Part shown: one piece after another, positions 1-6,616 of the stretch
How positions within the stretch are numbered: position 1 is the stretch's first letter
Layout: each line of letters opens with the position of its first letter
Origin: Prevotella sp. tc2-28
Lineage (GTDB): Bacteria > Bacteroidota > Bacteroidia > Bacteroidales > Bacteroidaceae
NCBI RefSeq assembly: GCF_900107705.1
Contig: NZ_FNRE01000002.1
Location: 186,001 to 250,000 of the forward strand
Length of the DNA: 64,000 bases
Direction of reading: 5' to 3'
Program-made: the position numbers and the translations under genes
Notes under the pieces: model-generated
Database searches by the model: none
The model's input: the letters and a program-made list of their open reading frames with translations, nothing else
What the model was told of the DNA's origin: nothing

Positions 1-1
1 C

Positions 2-697
2 CTTGCCCTACTCGCCTCCTATATCGAAGAAATCAAGATCGCAATGGAACGTACTGGTACGACAATGCTGAACGTAAAAGGCGAAATAATCAGTGCCTCA
101 CAAGCTACCATACCCGATTTCATGAATTATTTCCAAGTCAACCTCATGAACCCGAAAGTGCTGGTGGGTGCGTTTATCGGTGCTATGGCAGCATTCTTGT
201 TCTGCGGACTAACCATGGAAGCCGTCGGACGGGCTGCACAAAAGATGGTGGAGGAAGTACGCCGACAGTTCCGCGATATACCCGGCATCCTGGAGGGCAA
301 AGCCACTCCTGACTACGGTTCCTGTGTAGAAATCAGTACGCGTGCCGCCCAACGTGAAATGATATTCCCGTCACTTTTGGCTATCGCCATTCCGATTATC
401 GTTGGCATCGTACTTGGTGTTGCGGGTGTTTTAGGTTTGTTGGTTGGTGGACTGGCAGGCGGATTCACCTTGGCTGTTTTTATGGCCAATGCAGGTGGTG
501 CCTGGGATAATGCCAAGAAAATGGTCGAAGAAGGCAACTTCGGCGGAAAAGGCTCTTTTGCCCATAAGGCCACCATTGTTGGCGATACCGTTGGTGATCC
601 ATTTAAAGATACCTCTGGCCCATCGCTGAATATCCTGATCAAATTGATGTCTATGGTAAGCATTGTAATGGCAGGGTTAACCATATTATTCATCTAA
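2..697 (+). CDS. hppA: Membrane-bound proton/sodium pyrophosphatase, 3' part
   Basis: This is the C-terminal part (about 231 residues) of an ion-translocating membrane pyrophosphatase, which couples PPi hydrolysis to H+ or Na+ export. The frame is open to the left window edge, so the start lies outside. The visible part begins in the conserved LLASYIEEI stretch. It carries hydrophobic helices and ends with the family's strongly conserved C-terminal block (VGDTVGDPFKDTSGPSLN), which holds acidic and lysine residues of the PPi/Mg site. The residue that decides K+ dependence lies just upstream and is not visible, so K+ dependence cannot be read; the transported ion is also not assigned. A strong hairpin terminator follows directly. 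Family call is secure. Confidence 0.95.
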   Translation, partial: LALLASYIEEIKIAMERTGTTMLNVKGEIISASQATIPDFMNYFQVNLMNPKVLVGAFIGAMAAFLFCGLTMEAVGRAAQKMVEEVRRQFRDIPGILEGKATPDYGSCVEISTRAAQREMIFPSLLAIAIPIIVGIVLGVAGVLGLLVGGLAGGFTLAVFMANAGGAWDNAKKMVEEGNFGGKGSFAHKATIVGDTVGDPFKDTSGPSLNILIKLMSMVSIVMAGLTILFI

Positions 698-705
698 TAA
701 CAAAG

Positions 706-741
706 AAAAAGGCTCGATAATTCGGTTTTCGAGCCTTTTTT
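706..741 (+). terminator. Rho-independent terminator of hppA
   Basis: A 12-bp stem (A-tract plus GGCTCGA, paired with TCGAGCC plus T-tract) lies 9 bases after the hppA stop and ends in a run of Ts. It separates hppA from the tRNA unit. Confidence 0.9.
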
Positions 742-771
742 CTATTTTTTTTGAAAAAAGTCCCCAAAAAG

Positions 772-803
772 TTTGGTAGATTCAAAATTACTCCTTACCT
801 TTG
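772..803 (+). promoter_or_regulatory. Bacteroidetes-type promoter of tRNA-Lys
   Basis: TTTG at 772-775 and TACCTTTG at 796-803 are separated by 20 bases. This is a perfect match to the -33/-7 consensus of the primary Bacteroidetes sigma factor. Transcription would start about 40 bases before the mature tRNA. Confidence 0.85.
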
Positions 804-849
804 CACCCGCAATTCAGCAAGAGCGCTGAATGAAGAAACAAAAAATGAT

Positions 850-922
850 GCACCCGTAGCTCAGTTGGTAGAGCACCTGACTCTTAATCAGGGTGTCCAG
901 GGTTCGAGCCCCTGCGGGTGTA
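850..922 (+). tRNA. tRNA-Lys (anticodon CTT)
   Basis: A full cloverleaf can be folded. The acceptor stem is GCACCCG with CGGGTGT (one G-U pair). The D-loop contains AGCTCAGTTGG, the anticodon loop is CTCTTAA with anticodon CTT, and the T-arm contains GGTTCGAGCC. The 3' CCA is not encoded. Its own promoter lies upstream and a terminator follows at 949. Confidence 0.97.
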
Positions 923-948
923 CTAAGATTACACAACATGAAAAAAGT

Positions 949-975
949 AGCAGACTAAGTAAGTCTGCTTTTTTT
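949..975 (+). terminator. Terminator after tRNA-Lys
   Basis: AGCAGACT (949-956) pairs with AGTCTGCT (962-969) over a 5-base loop and is followed by a T run. It would end the tRNA precursor. Confidence 0.85.
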
Positions 976-1113
976 GCCTAGTAATCCAATGATTTGGACA
1001 CCTAAATCCCTAAGTATAAGCTAGTTTCAATAGAATTTAATTAATTGTTGAACTCAGCAGTTTATAGGATTTGAGTCGACTTGATGCGACTGGTTTCGAC
1101 ACTTTGCGACAGG

Positions 1114-1158
1114 TTTTTGTTACCAAATTTGTTACCAGTATCAAATTTTTGTTACCAG
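1114..1158 (+). repeat. Three direct copies of a TTGTTACCA motif
   Basis: The motif TTTGTTACCA(G) occurs three times in 45 bases, about 190 bases after tRNA-Lys. Closely spaced direct repeats beside a tRNA gene resemble arm-type sites of tyrosine recombinases. No integrase gene and no second copy of the tRNA 3' end were seen in the window, so this is at most a scar. The rest of 976-1260 shows no gene. Confidence 0.35.
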
Positions 1159-1257
1159 ATTAAACAGATCTTGTTCGTTAGCAAAGATTAGCCCTCGCTG
1201 TTTAAGAATAGAAACCTGCTGAGCGAGGGGTATTGCTTGTTTTGTGTAAATCATAAT

Positions 1258-1315
1258 ATAAAAAAACGGCCCGGCGTGTTGCACTGTTCTAATGGGAAGT
1301 GTGCCGGGATTTATT
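1258..1315 (-). ncRNA. Candidate small RNA: hairpin plus T-tract behind its own promoter
   Basis: On the minus strand a TATCTTTG -7 element (1321-1328) is followed within about 60 bases by a hairpin and seven Ts. The hairpin's main stem is CCCGGC (1270-1275) with GCCGGG (1303-1308), and there is an inner CACT/AGTG stem. No ORF of any size fits inside. The unit would give a transcript of roughly 50-60 nt that is almost entirely terminator. It could be a real small RNA, or the remnant leader of a lost gene. No family was recognised. Confidence 0.4.
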
Positions 1316-1320
1316 GGGTG

Positions 1321-1328
1321 CAAAGATA
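1321..1328 (-). promoter_or_regulatory. -7 element of the candidate small RNA
   Basis: TATCTTTG on the minus strand, an exact match to TAnnTTTG. No clear -33 TTTG was found at the usual distance. Confidence 0.45.
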
Positions 1329-1392
1329 CGACTTTTTTATGAAATAACAAGCATTTTTCAATTTTTCTTATCAAAAATGCCTCATTTTTCCC

Positions 1393-1557
1393 CTATAAGT
1401 TGCTGACTGTATCTTCATCAAGCGTGACGGATAGCTCCAACTCGATAGCCATGCGTTGCTCGTTATACCTGAGGTCCCAGATACATTCCCCCAGAACGGC
1501 GTTCACTACCGTTCGGATTTCGTCCTGCGTTCGCCAGATGGAGTCGTAGTCAGTCAT
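1393..1557 (-). CDS. 54-residue microprotein coupled to the acetyltransferase gene
   Basis: A short ORF begins MTDYDSIWRTQDEIRTVV and ends TLDEDTVSNL. Its ATG overlaps the stop codon of the upstream acetyltransferase gene (ATGA), so translation is probably coupled. The protein is acidic with no signal peptide or membrane segment, and an amphipathic helix is plausible over residues 10-45. It is the last gene of a four-gene minus-strand cassette. Codon use looks like a real gene, and both the tight overlap and clean stop support this. No family was recognised and no function is proposed. Confidence 0.6.
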   Translation of the reverse strand: MTDYDSIWRTQDEIRTVVNAVLGECIWDLRYNEQRMAIELELSVTLDEDTVSNL

Positions 1558-2108
1558 ATATGCTTGATAACCTTACAAGGATTGCCAACGGCAACAGAGT
1601 TTGAAGGTATGTCCTTAGTCACCACTGAACCAGTACCGATGGTTACGTTGTCACCGATGGTAACACCTGGGAGAATGGTCACACTGCCTCCAATCCACAC
1701 GTTATTGCCAATGGTGACAGGCTTGGCCCATTCCTGACGAGTGTTGCGCTCTACAGGGTCCGTGCTGTGGCAAGCCGTGTAAATACTTACGTTAGGTCCG
1801 ATGAAACAGTCATCGCCAATGATGACGGGGGCTTCATCGAGCACCGTGAAGTTGAAGTTGGCAAAGAACCTCTGGCCAATGCTTATTTGTTTGCCATAGT
1901 CGCAGCGGAATGGCTGATTAATCAGGAAGTTGTTATCACCTACATGACCAAACAAATCCTTGATGATTTCCTTCATATTGTCAGTCTCTGACGGTCGAAG
2001 GGCATTGTATTCATATATCTTTTCCCTCGCCACTTTCAGTTCCTCCAATAACTGTGGGTCAATGGCAGAATACACTTCGCCTGCCAGCATTTTTTCTTTC
2101 TCTGTCAT
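1554..2108 (-). CDS. Maltose/galactoside-type O-acetyltransferase (hexapeptide repeat)
   Basis: A 184-residue acetyl-CoA-dependent O-acetyltransferase of the Maa/LacA/NodL group. The N-terminal helix motif (MLAGEVYSAIDPQLLEEL) is the Mac domain typical of these enzymes. Residues about 75-175 form left-handed beta-helix hexapeptide repeats (IGDDCFIGPNV, IGNNVWIGGSV, IGDNVTIGTGS). The likely catalytic histidine is His114 in YTACHSTDP. The usual acceptor is a sugar hydroxyl in the cytoplasm, but the specific substrate cannot be read. It starts 2 bases after the preceding ORF and overlaps the following microprotein by 4 bases, so it belongs to a compact operon. Family call is firm; substrate unknown. 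Confidence 0.9.
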   Translation of the reverse strand: MTEKEKMLAGEVYSAIDPQLLEELKVAREKIYEYNALRPSETDNMKEIIKDLFGHVGDNNFLINQPFRCDYGKQISIGQRFFANFNFTVLDEAPVIIGDDCFIGPNVSIYTACHSTDPVERNTRQEWAKPVTIGNNVWIGGSVTILPGVTIGDNVTIGTGSVVTKDIPSNSVAVGNPCKVIKHI

Positions 2109-2110
2109 CT

Positions 2111-2449
2111 TTATCTGATAATCTTTGCTTTCTGTAGGTTGTCGAAGTTGCTCCAGAAGTCCTCCTGTTCGGGAGCGGTGAAACCATCGTTTTCTAATTC
2201 TTTCAAGATTGCATCCAGCAACTGTGTCTTGGAAACTTTCAGGTTCGGGTCAACATCGATACTGTAGGTGAGGATGTCGCCCAACGAGCCGACGTGAACA
2301 CCCGTAACGATGATGTTGCCATCGGTTTCAGCCACCTGAATATGATGATTTGCGCCATATTCGGGTTTGGTCTGTGTAAGCTGCTGGAATAGCGGAGATT
2401 CGCTATACTGCTCAGAGTCTACAGAATATGTAAGTTCGCGGAGTGTCAT
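2111..2449 (-). CDS. Uncharacterised 112-residue protein
   Basis: A soluble, acidic 112-residue protein starting MTLRELTYSVDSEQ. It has alternating strands in the middle (IIVTGVHVGSLGDILTYSIDV) followed by a C-terminal helical region rich in Asp, Glu and Phe. There is no signal peptide and no recognised domain. Its ATG overlaps the stop of the upstream membrane-protein gene (ATGA), and its stop lies 2 bases before the acetyltransferase ATG. It is therefore co-translated with both. I do not recognise the family. Confidence 0.7.
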   Translation of the reverse strand: MTLRELTYSVDSEQYSESPLFQQLTQTKPEYGANHHIQVAETDGNIIVTGVHVGSLGDILTYSIDVDPNLKVSKTQLLDAILKELENDGFTAPEQEDFWSNFDNLQKAKIIR

Positions 2450-3048
2450 TTTTGGGGTATAGGTTTTGCCAGTTTCATGGCATCTTTGGTGCCAAATGTT
2501 CTTCTAATGAGGGTTTCAACATACTTCGTGATGTATATCTCATCATCAATATGCGTGATGACTCTCAACACTCTCGTTTGATTGAACCACACGATTTGCA
2601 CAGAACTGTTTAATGTGTGACTATGACCGTATATACTTAGTCTTGCCTTTTCTTTTTTCAACTTCTCAAAGTTTTTCAGCCCCACTTTGTTCTGGTTGTA
2701 CACATGGGCAAGCTCTGTTCCTATAGCTTCAGCTAAATCTGCAACTATGACGCTTTCAATCATGTTGATGTCTGCCGACTCCATGTAGGCTGCCCAATCT
2801 ACTATTGTTTCCCAGTCATAGTGCTGTGCAGCTAACAGGATGTCATATTGTTGCCACACCACATTTCCTGCATTTCCATGCAGGTGTTTTATCTCTTGAA
2901 TGTAGCTTATGTCATCAAGCATTGTCTCTGCTTCGTTATCGGCTTTTGCTCTCGTTTTCGCTTTGCGCTTACCTTCTATGAACATGTAGGCTAAAATGCC
3001 TGCTAATGGACCGCTGATAGCGGCTAGAGCTTGAAAGAATGTATCCAT
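2446..3048 (-). CDS. Uncharacterised membrane-anchored protein
   Basis: A 200-residue protein with one N-terminal membrane segment (about residues 5-25, FFQALAAISGPLAGILAYMF). A basic stretch follows (EGKRKAKTRAKA), then a mostly helical cytoplasmic domain with a Lys/Glu-rich coiled part near residue 130 and a beta-rich C-terminus. The ATG at 3048 was chosen over an in-frame TTG at 3072 because a purine-rich AAAAAGGA lies 7 bases upstream. It is the first gene of the four-gene cassette, behind a -7 element at 3070-3077. No family was recognised. Confidence 0.7.
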   Translation of the reverse strand: MDTFFQALAAISGPLAGILAYMFIEGKRKAKTRAKADNEAETMLDDISYIQEIKHLHGNAGNVVWQQYDILLAAQHYDWETIVDWAAYMESADINMIESVIVADLAEAIGTELAHVYNQNKVGLKNFEKLKKEKARLSIYGHSHTLNSSVQIVWFNQTRVLRVITHIDDEIYITKYVETLIRRTFGTKDAMKLAKPIPQK

Positions 3049-3069
3049 TATTATATCCTTTTTGGAATG

Positions 3070-3077
3070 CAAAGTTA
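3070..3077 (-). promoter_or_regulatory. -7 element of the four-gene cassette
   Basis: TAACTTTG on the minus strand matches TAnnTTTG and lies 21 bases before the chosen ATG at 3048. No good -33 TTTG is visible. Confidence 0.5.
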
Positions 3078-3309
3078 TAAATTAAATATCATAAAATGGC
3101 TGAATTAACGGCTAAAATAATCGCTGTTTTATCAATTATTACTGATTTGGATCTGAAGACTGACAGAGTTTGCCTGTATATATTCTCGCTTTGCCATATG
3201 TAGGCCATAGCAATTCCTAATATTTCGTAAAACTTGGGACAAAGGTAAAAATAATAATTCTTTTTTGTACCTTTTCAAACAAATATTATGTTTTGTCCTC
3301 GCTTATTCG

Positions 3310-3317
3310 TATCTTTG
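3310..3317 (+). promoter_or_regulatory. -7 element abutting the hydrolase start codon
   Basis: TATCTTTG is followed after 4 bases by the ATG at 3322. Transcription would then begin at or next to the start codon, giving a leaderless mRNA. Confidence 0.6.
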
Positions 3318-3321
3318 CAAC

Positions 3322-3927
3322 ATGAAAGCAAAGATTCTTTTTTTGCATGGATTCTATGCCAGTGGTCAGTGTGTGCCGGCAATGGCATTAAGGAATGCTT
3401 TCGAGGGTAATGCGGAGGTGCTGACACCCGACCTCCCGATACATCCCAAGGAGGCTGTCGGCTATATCCGTGGCTTGATTGACAAAGAGAAGCCTGATAT
3501 GCTGGTGGGCAACAGTTGCGGTTCGTTCTATGCACAGATGATAGCTCCTACGCTCGAACTACCTGCATTACTTGGAAATCCACACTTCAGGATGACGGAG
3601 TTTCTAGAAACACGTATTGGCGCACACCAATACAAGTCGCCACGAAAGAATGGCAAGCAGGACTTTATCATCGATAGCCAGCTGATAGCAGAGTTTGCGG
3701 AAATGGAGGCACACCAATTCGACAACTGCAATCCGGACTACAAGGAAAGGATATGGGGAATCTTTGGCGAACAGGATACGCTGGCACACTTCGAACCACT
3801 TTTTCTGCAGTACTATAGTCACTCATTCCATTTCCCTGGTGGCCATACACCAACTGCTGAGGAAGTACAACAATATTACGTACCACTTATCAAGAAGATG
3901 CTCACCACAAATCTTTGCAATCAATAA
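3322..3927 (+). CDS. YqiA-like alpha/beta-fold esterase
   Basis: A 201-residue alpha/beta hydrolase of the YqiA/UPF0227 group. It has an FLHGFYASG oxyanion-type motif (residues 7-15), a nucleophile elbow GNSCG with Ser65, Asp152 in the FGEQD motif and His175 in GGHTP, which together make a complete catalytic triad. YqiA-type proteins hydrolyse short acyl esters; the natural substrate is unknown. The ATG at 3322 is preferred over upstream in-frame codons because homology begins at MKAKILFLHGF and the promoter -7 element lies inside the longer reading. Its last codons (tail TTNLCNQ) fall in a sequence shared with the promoter region at 9,333, so the native C-terminus may have been replaced. Confidence 0.85.
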   Translation: MKAKILFLHGFYASGQCVPAMALRNAFEGNAEVLTPDLPIHPKEAVGYIRGLIDKEKPDMLVGNSCGSFYAQMIAPTLELPALLGNPHFRMTEFLETRIGAHQYKSPRKNGKQDFIIDSQLIAEFAEMEAHQFDNCNPDYKERIWGIFGEQDTLAHFEPLFLQYYSHSFHFPGGHTPTAEEVQQYYVPLIKKMLTTNLCNQ

Positions 3928-3937
3928 GTAACATAAC
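3914..3937 (+). repeat. 24-bp copy of the 9,333 promoter segment
   Basis: Bases 3914-3937 match 9333-9356 at 23 of 24 positions, starting TTTGCAATCAATA and ending GTAACATAAC. In the other copy the first bases form the TTTG of a -7 element. Here the copy straddles the hydrolase stop codon and could act as a weak promoter (AATCTTTG) for the small membrane protein gene at 3954. Confidence 0.8.
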
Positions 3938-3953
3938 AATAAAAGACTAAAAT

Positions 3954-4217
3954 ATGTTTGAGCACATTGTAGAATTCACTGCCTGGCCGATACTGACCGG
4001 CATTTTGATTGGCTATGTTGCCAACCGCATCATGAGCGGTGAAGGCAAGGGTTGTTGTATGAACCTCATTGTGGGTATTGCCGGCAGTTATGCAGGTACT
4101 TTCATCAGTCACTTACTGAATATAGAACTTTTTGGTAAGGGTTATCTCACCAACTTTGTGTTCTGTGTTGTAGGTGCTATCACCGTGTTGTGGATTTGGA
4201 AAAAACTCTTTGATTGA
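3954..4217 (+). CDS. GlsB/YeaQ/YmgE-family small membrane protein
   Basis: An 87-residue inner-membrane protein with three hydrophobic segments (about residues 9-26, 36-58 and 64-84). A conserved small-residue loop around NRIMSGEGKGCCMNLIVGIAGS fits the GlsB/YeaQ/YmgE (transglycosylase-associated) family. Members are general stress-response membrane proteins of unclear mechanism. It lies 26 bases after the hydrolase gene and could be co-transcribed or use the weak promoter copy at 3914. The family is recognised from topology and the glycine-rich turn. Confidence 0.8.
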   Translation: MFEHIVEFTAWPILTGILIGYVANRIMSGEGKGCCMNLIVGIAGSYAGTFISHLLNIELFGKGYLTNFVFCVVGAITVLWIWKKLFD

Positions 4218-4219
4218 CG

Positions 4220-4354
4220 ATGATTACCATTGACACTACCAACATGTGCTCGCATCTTCAGAAGAAGCTGTTTGAAGAGGATGGTATCTATCATTCTCTT
4301 TGGTTGGCCATGCAAGATGATGCTGAGGTGACGGCGGCATACTCAGTACGCTGA
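4220..4354 (+). pseudogene. 44-residue 5' gene fragment fused to a thioesterase remnant
   Basis: An ORF starts MITIDTTNMCSHLQKKLF and stops after 44 codons. From about 4333 the DNA encodes, in the other forward frame, the middle of a hotdog thioesterase. The first part is therefore foreign to the thioesterase and the junction is out of frame. The bases around its internal MCSHL (4241-4254) match the start of the metallo-hydrolase gene at 9358-9371. The parent gene was not identified. A start this close to the previous stop suggests it could still be translated as a short peptide. Confidence 0.5.
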
Positions 4355-4632
4355 TTGATGAAGTGTGCGGCTGGGTAGTAACCCGTAAGTTGCAGACCAG
4401 TGGTTATACCGTCCAGCTGAATGTGAAGTTCCGTAAGGCAGTGCCTACAACCGAACCGGAGCTGACCATTCGGGCAAAGGTGACCAAGCAAGTACGGAAT
4501 CTGGCCTACATCAATGCGGAGATCATTAACTCAAAAGGTGAAGTCTGCAATGAGGGCGAGGCCGTCTACTTCCTGATGAACCAAGAGAAGGCAAAGGAAA
4601 TGGGGTTCTTACATTGCGATGTAGAGGAATGA
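4330..4632 (+). pseudogene. 5'-truncated PaaI-type hotdog thioesterase
   Basis: In this frame the DNA reads GGILSTLIDEVCGWVV, then a long beta-rich stretch (SGYTVQLNVKFRKAVP) to the stop at 4632. This is the central helix and C-terminal sheet of a hotdog-fold acyl-CoA thioesterase; the GGILSTLID helix carries the usual active-site region. About 60 N-terminal residues are missing. A TGA lies in frame just upstream (4324-4326) and no ATG precedes the domain; a GTG at 4363 would start inside it. It is probably not functional. Confidence 0.75.
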
Positions 4633-4680
4633 TGGTGATCTGTCATTAATTAGAAAGGTAATTCCAATTTAACAAATCAT

Positions 4681-4860
4681 ATGAACATAGAAGACTATCG
4701 CAAGTACTGTCTGTCATTAGGCGATGACATTGAAGAAAAACTACCTTTCCAGAAGTTCAAAAACGGAGAGGGCGTGTTGGTGTTCTATGTAATGGGACAC
4801 ATGTTCTCATTATTTGATTGTAATGATTTCTCGGTCATCTCGTTGAAATCATATTATTAG
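4681..4860 (+). pseudogene. N-terminal fragment of a YjbR/MmcQ-family protein
   Basis: A 59-residue ORF begins MNIEDYRKYCLSLGDDIEEK and continues through LPFQKFKNGEGVLVFYVMG, then stops after SVISLKSYY. This matches the first half of the YjbR/MmcQ (DUF419) fold. Full members run about 110-120 residues and have a conserved second half absent here. The sequence passes directly into the next gene at 4868. The start is intact and may be translated, but half the domain is lost. It belongs to the run of truncated genes in this zone. Confidence 0.7.
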
Positions 4861-4867
4861 TAAAGAA

Positions 4868-5161
4868 ATGGCTTGGAAACTCAAATATCGCTGCAGCCAA
4901 TGTGGCTACGAAGCCGAGGTGTACGAAGGCAGAGGACTCTTCCGACAAGAGATCCGTGCCGTGTCGTGCCCGGATTGCAAGAGCATCCAGAACATCGTGG
5001 TGGGTGGTATCATTGCCGACGTGGCTCCCTCCTATAGAAGCGAAGTCGGCAGGCTTTGTTTGCAGTGCGGCAGTGATAATATCCGAGTATGGGATGGGCA
5101 TACCTGTCCCAAGTGCCAGGGCCAGATGGAGCTGACGGGGGAGAAAGAGTTTTGGACTTGA
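4868..5161 (+). CDS. Small double zinc-ribbon protein
   Basis: A 97-residue protein with four CxxC pairs: CSQC (residues 9-12), CPDC near 36, CLQC near 63 and CPKC near 78. Such spacing makes two zinc ribbons. The last part (QGQMELTGEKEFW) is acidic. It has no signal peptide and no catalytic motif, so a cytoplasmic nucleic-acid or protein-binding role is possible but unproven. It begins 7 bases after the YjbR fragment. I do not recognise a named family. Confidence 0.65.
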   Translation: MAWKLKYRCSQCGYEAEVYEGRGLFRQEIRAVSCPDCKSIQNIVVGGIIADVAPSYRSEVGRLCLQCGSDNIRVWDGHTCPKCQGQMELTGEKEFWT

Positions 5162-5165
5162 TGAA

Positions 5166-5222
5166 AGTGAGTAAAGCGAAGAATTAATTTCTGAGACAAA
5201 GGTATATGATAACGTTCTATCT
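5166..5222 (+). repeat. 57-bp dispersed repeat, copy 1
   Basis: Bases 5166-5222 match 9231-9287 at 54 of 57 positions (starts AGTGAGTAAAGCGAAG, ends TTCTATCT). It is non-coding and includes a minus-strand -7 element (TACCTTTG at 5197-5204). Both copies sit in gaps between genes. Confidence 0.9.
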
Positions 5223-5230
5223 AAGAATGC

Positions 5231-5274
5231 TGGAGGGGAAAATCCTACTAAGGTTTAGGAGTTTCACCCCTCCA
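5231..5274 (+). other. Two-part stem-loop between genes
   Basis: TGGAGGGG (5231-5238) pairs with CCCCTCCA (5267-5274), enclosing an inner TCCTA/TAGGA stem. There is no T-tract, so it is not a standard terminator. It lies before the promoter of the gene at 5374 and could be an operator or the end of the zinc-ribbon transcript. Confidence 0.5.
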
Positions 5275-5289
5275 CTTTAGGATTTATCC

Positions 5290-5321
5290 TTTGCAAATCA
5301 GCCGAAAAATGCCGTACTTTG
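5290..5321 (+). promoter_or_regulatory. Promoter of the secreted protein gene
   Basis: TTTG (5290-5293), 21 bases, then TACTTTG (5315-5321). The -7 element is one base shorter than consensus. An AGGAG Shine-Dalgarno-like sequence precedes the ATG at 5374. Confidence 0.5.
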
Positions 5322-5373
5322 CACTGTGATTAAGAAACAAATGTATAACTCTTTAAAGATAGGAGATTAAGAT

Positions 5374-6057
5374 ATGAAGAAGAAGATGATGATTCTGGCA
5401 ATGATGATGGTCATGACTATCTCTGCCACAGCTATGAGCTATAACGCAGCAAAGAACGAAGCCCTCTTCCTCTCTGACAAGATGGCTTACGAGCTCAACC
5501 TCACCGCTGCACAGTATGAGGCAGTCTATGAGATCAACCTCGACTACCTGATGAGCCTGAACGGACACGCTGATGTCTTCGGCATCTGGTGGGAACGCCG
5601 CAACGCAGACCTCCGCTATGTTCTGAACAGCTGGCAGTACGACAAGTATGTGGCTCTCTCCCATTTCTATCGCCCTGTGGCTTGGAAGGCCGGTAGCTGG
5701 ACGTTCGCAGTGTACGCTCACTATAAGAGGGGCCATTTCTACAATGACCGTCCAAAGGTGTACGTGACCTACAAGGGTGGAAACCGCTCGACCTATGGTC
5801 GCTTGCAAGGCAAGAACCGTCGTGACGTCCGCTTCTATGCTGACCGCAAGGTGACAAAGCCCATTGTACATCATGCAAACAACGTTCCTGCTAAAGTCAA
5901 CAAGTCCAGCAACGGCTCTACATGGAGAAATACAGGAAACACCTCTCGTCCTGCCACCACAACGAAGGCCAACGGTCTTTCTAACGGCAATCGCCAGATA
6001 GCAATGAATACAAACAACAATCGCAGCGGTTCAGGCCACTTCGGAGGACGCAGATAA
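5374..6057 (+). CDS. Secreted basic protein of unknown function
   Basis: A 227-residue protein with a signal peptide (residues 1-20, rich in Met, cleavage likely after ATA). Residues 25-120 form a folded part with Trp- and Tyr-rich helices (SDKMAYELNLTAAQYEAVYE), recalling periplasmic LTxxQ-type helical proteins. After about residue 130 comes a long low-complexity tail rich in Asn, Thr, Arg, Ser and Gly ending GSGHFGGRR. The protein is strongly basic and probably periplasmic or surface-exposed. It has its own promoter and terminator and is thus monocistronic. Function unknown. Confidence 0.75.
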   Translation: MKKKMMILAMMMVMTISATAMSYNAAKNEALFLSDKMAYELNLTAAQYEAVYEINLDYLMSLNGHADVFGIWWERRNADLRYVLNSWQYDKYVALSHFYRPVAWKAGSWTFAVYAHYKRGHFYNDRPKVYVTYKGGNRSTYGRLQGKNRRDVRFYADRKVTKPIVHHANNVPAKVNKSSNGSTWRNTGNTSRPATTTKANGLSNGNRQIAMNTNNNRSGSGHFGGRR

Positions 6058-6103
6058 AAGCACACGTTTTGCCTCTACATATGCCTTTCAAAAAAGGACA
6101 CGG

Positions 6104-6135
6104 GGGAGCTCTCAGAAACGGGAGTTCCCTTTTTA
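6104..6135 (+). terminator. Terminator of the secreted protein gene
   Basis: GGGAGCTCTC (6104-6113) pairs with GGGAGTTCCC (6120-6129) using G-U pairs, followed by five Ts. Confidence 0.8.
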
Positions 6136-6149
6136 GTTATGCCCCAATG

Positions 6150-6563
6150 TTAATCTGTTACCACATCATTGAAATGCTCCTTGCCCCAGGCTATCAGAGC
6201 TGTGAGTGCAGGCATCAACGATTTACCAGTCTCTGTCAGGGAATACTCCACTCGGGGAGGAACCTCCGGATAGACCTCACGATGTACAAGGTGGCTCTGC
6301 TCCAGATTCTTCAGCGTCTGCGAGAGCATCTTCTGGGAACAGTCCGTCATCAGACGGCGGATCTCATTAAAGCGCAAAACACCCGTCTCGCTAGTGTGAA
6401 GCATATAGAGCACCAGCATAGACCACTTGTCACCAAAACGACTCACTACTTGCCTGATTGGACAAGCCAAATATTGACTTCGTCGAGCTTCTTCGCGACT
6501 CGCCCATTTGAGCGAGCTCAATGGGTCTCGCTGCTTCGAACCTTCTGCTTTGATATCTGCCAT
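6150..6563 (-). CDS. HxlR-family transcriptional regulator
   Basis: A 137-residue winged-helix regulator. The HxlR signature runs CPIRQVVSRFGDKWSMLVLYML (residues 34-55), followed by RFNEIRRLMTDCSQKMLSQTLKNL as the recognition helix region and a wing at PEVPPRVEYSLTETG. The N-terminal cysteine of the CP pair is the usual redox or electrophile-sensing position in this family. It is divergent from a cupin and a flavin-binding oxidase, and the shared intergenic region holds palindromic GGTAAC/GTTACC sites, so local autoregulation is likely. The inducing signal is not readable. Confidence 0.92.
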   Translation of the reverse strand: MADIKAEGSKQRDPLSSLKWASREEARRSQYLACPIRQVVSRFGDKWSMLVLYMLHTSETGVLRFNEIRRLMTDCSQKMLSQTLKNLEQSHLVHREVYPEVPPRVEYSLTETGKSLMPALTALIAWGKEHFNDVVTD

Positions 6564-6616
6564 TTCAATTTACGATTTGACTTTTTACTATTTACTATTG
6601 ATGTTTACACGGCGAA

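Noticed and set aside
751-981. ORF running through the tRNA-Lys gene
   Set aside because: It only exists because the tRNA happens to lack stops in that frame; the tRNA fold and terminator explain the sequence.
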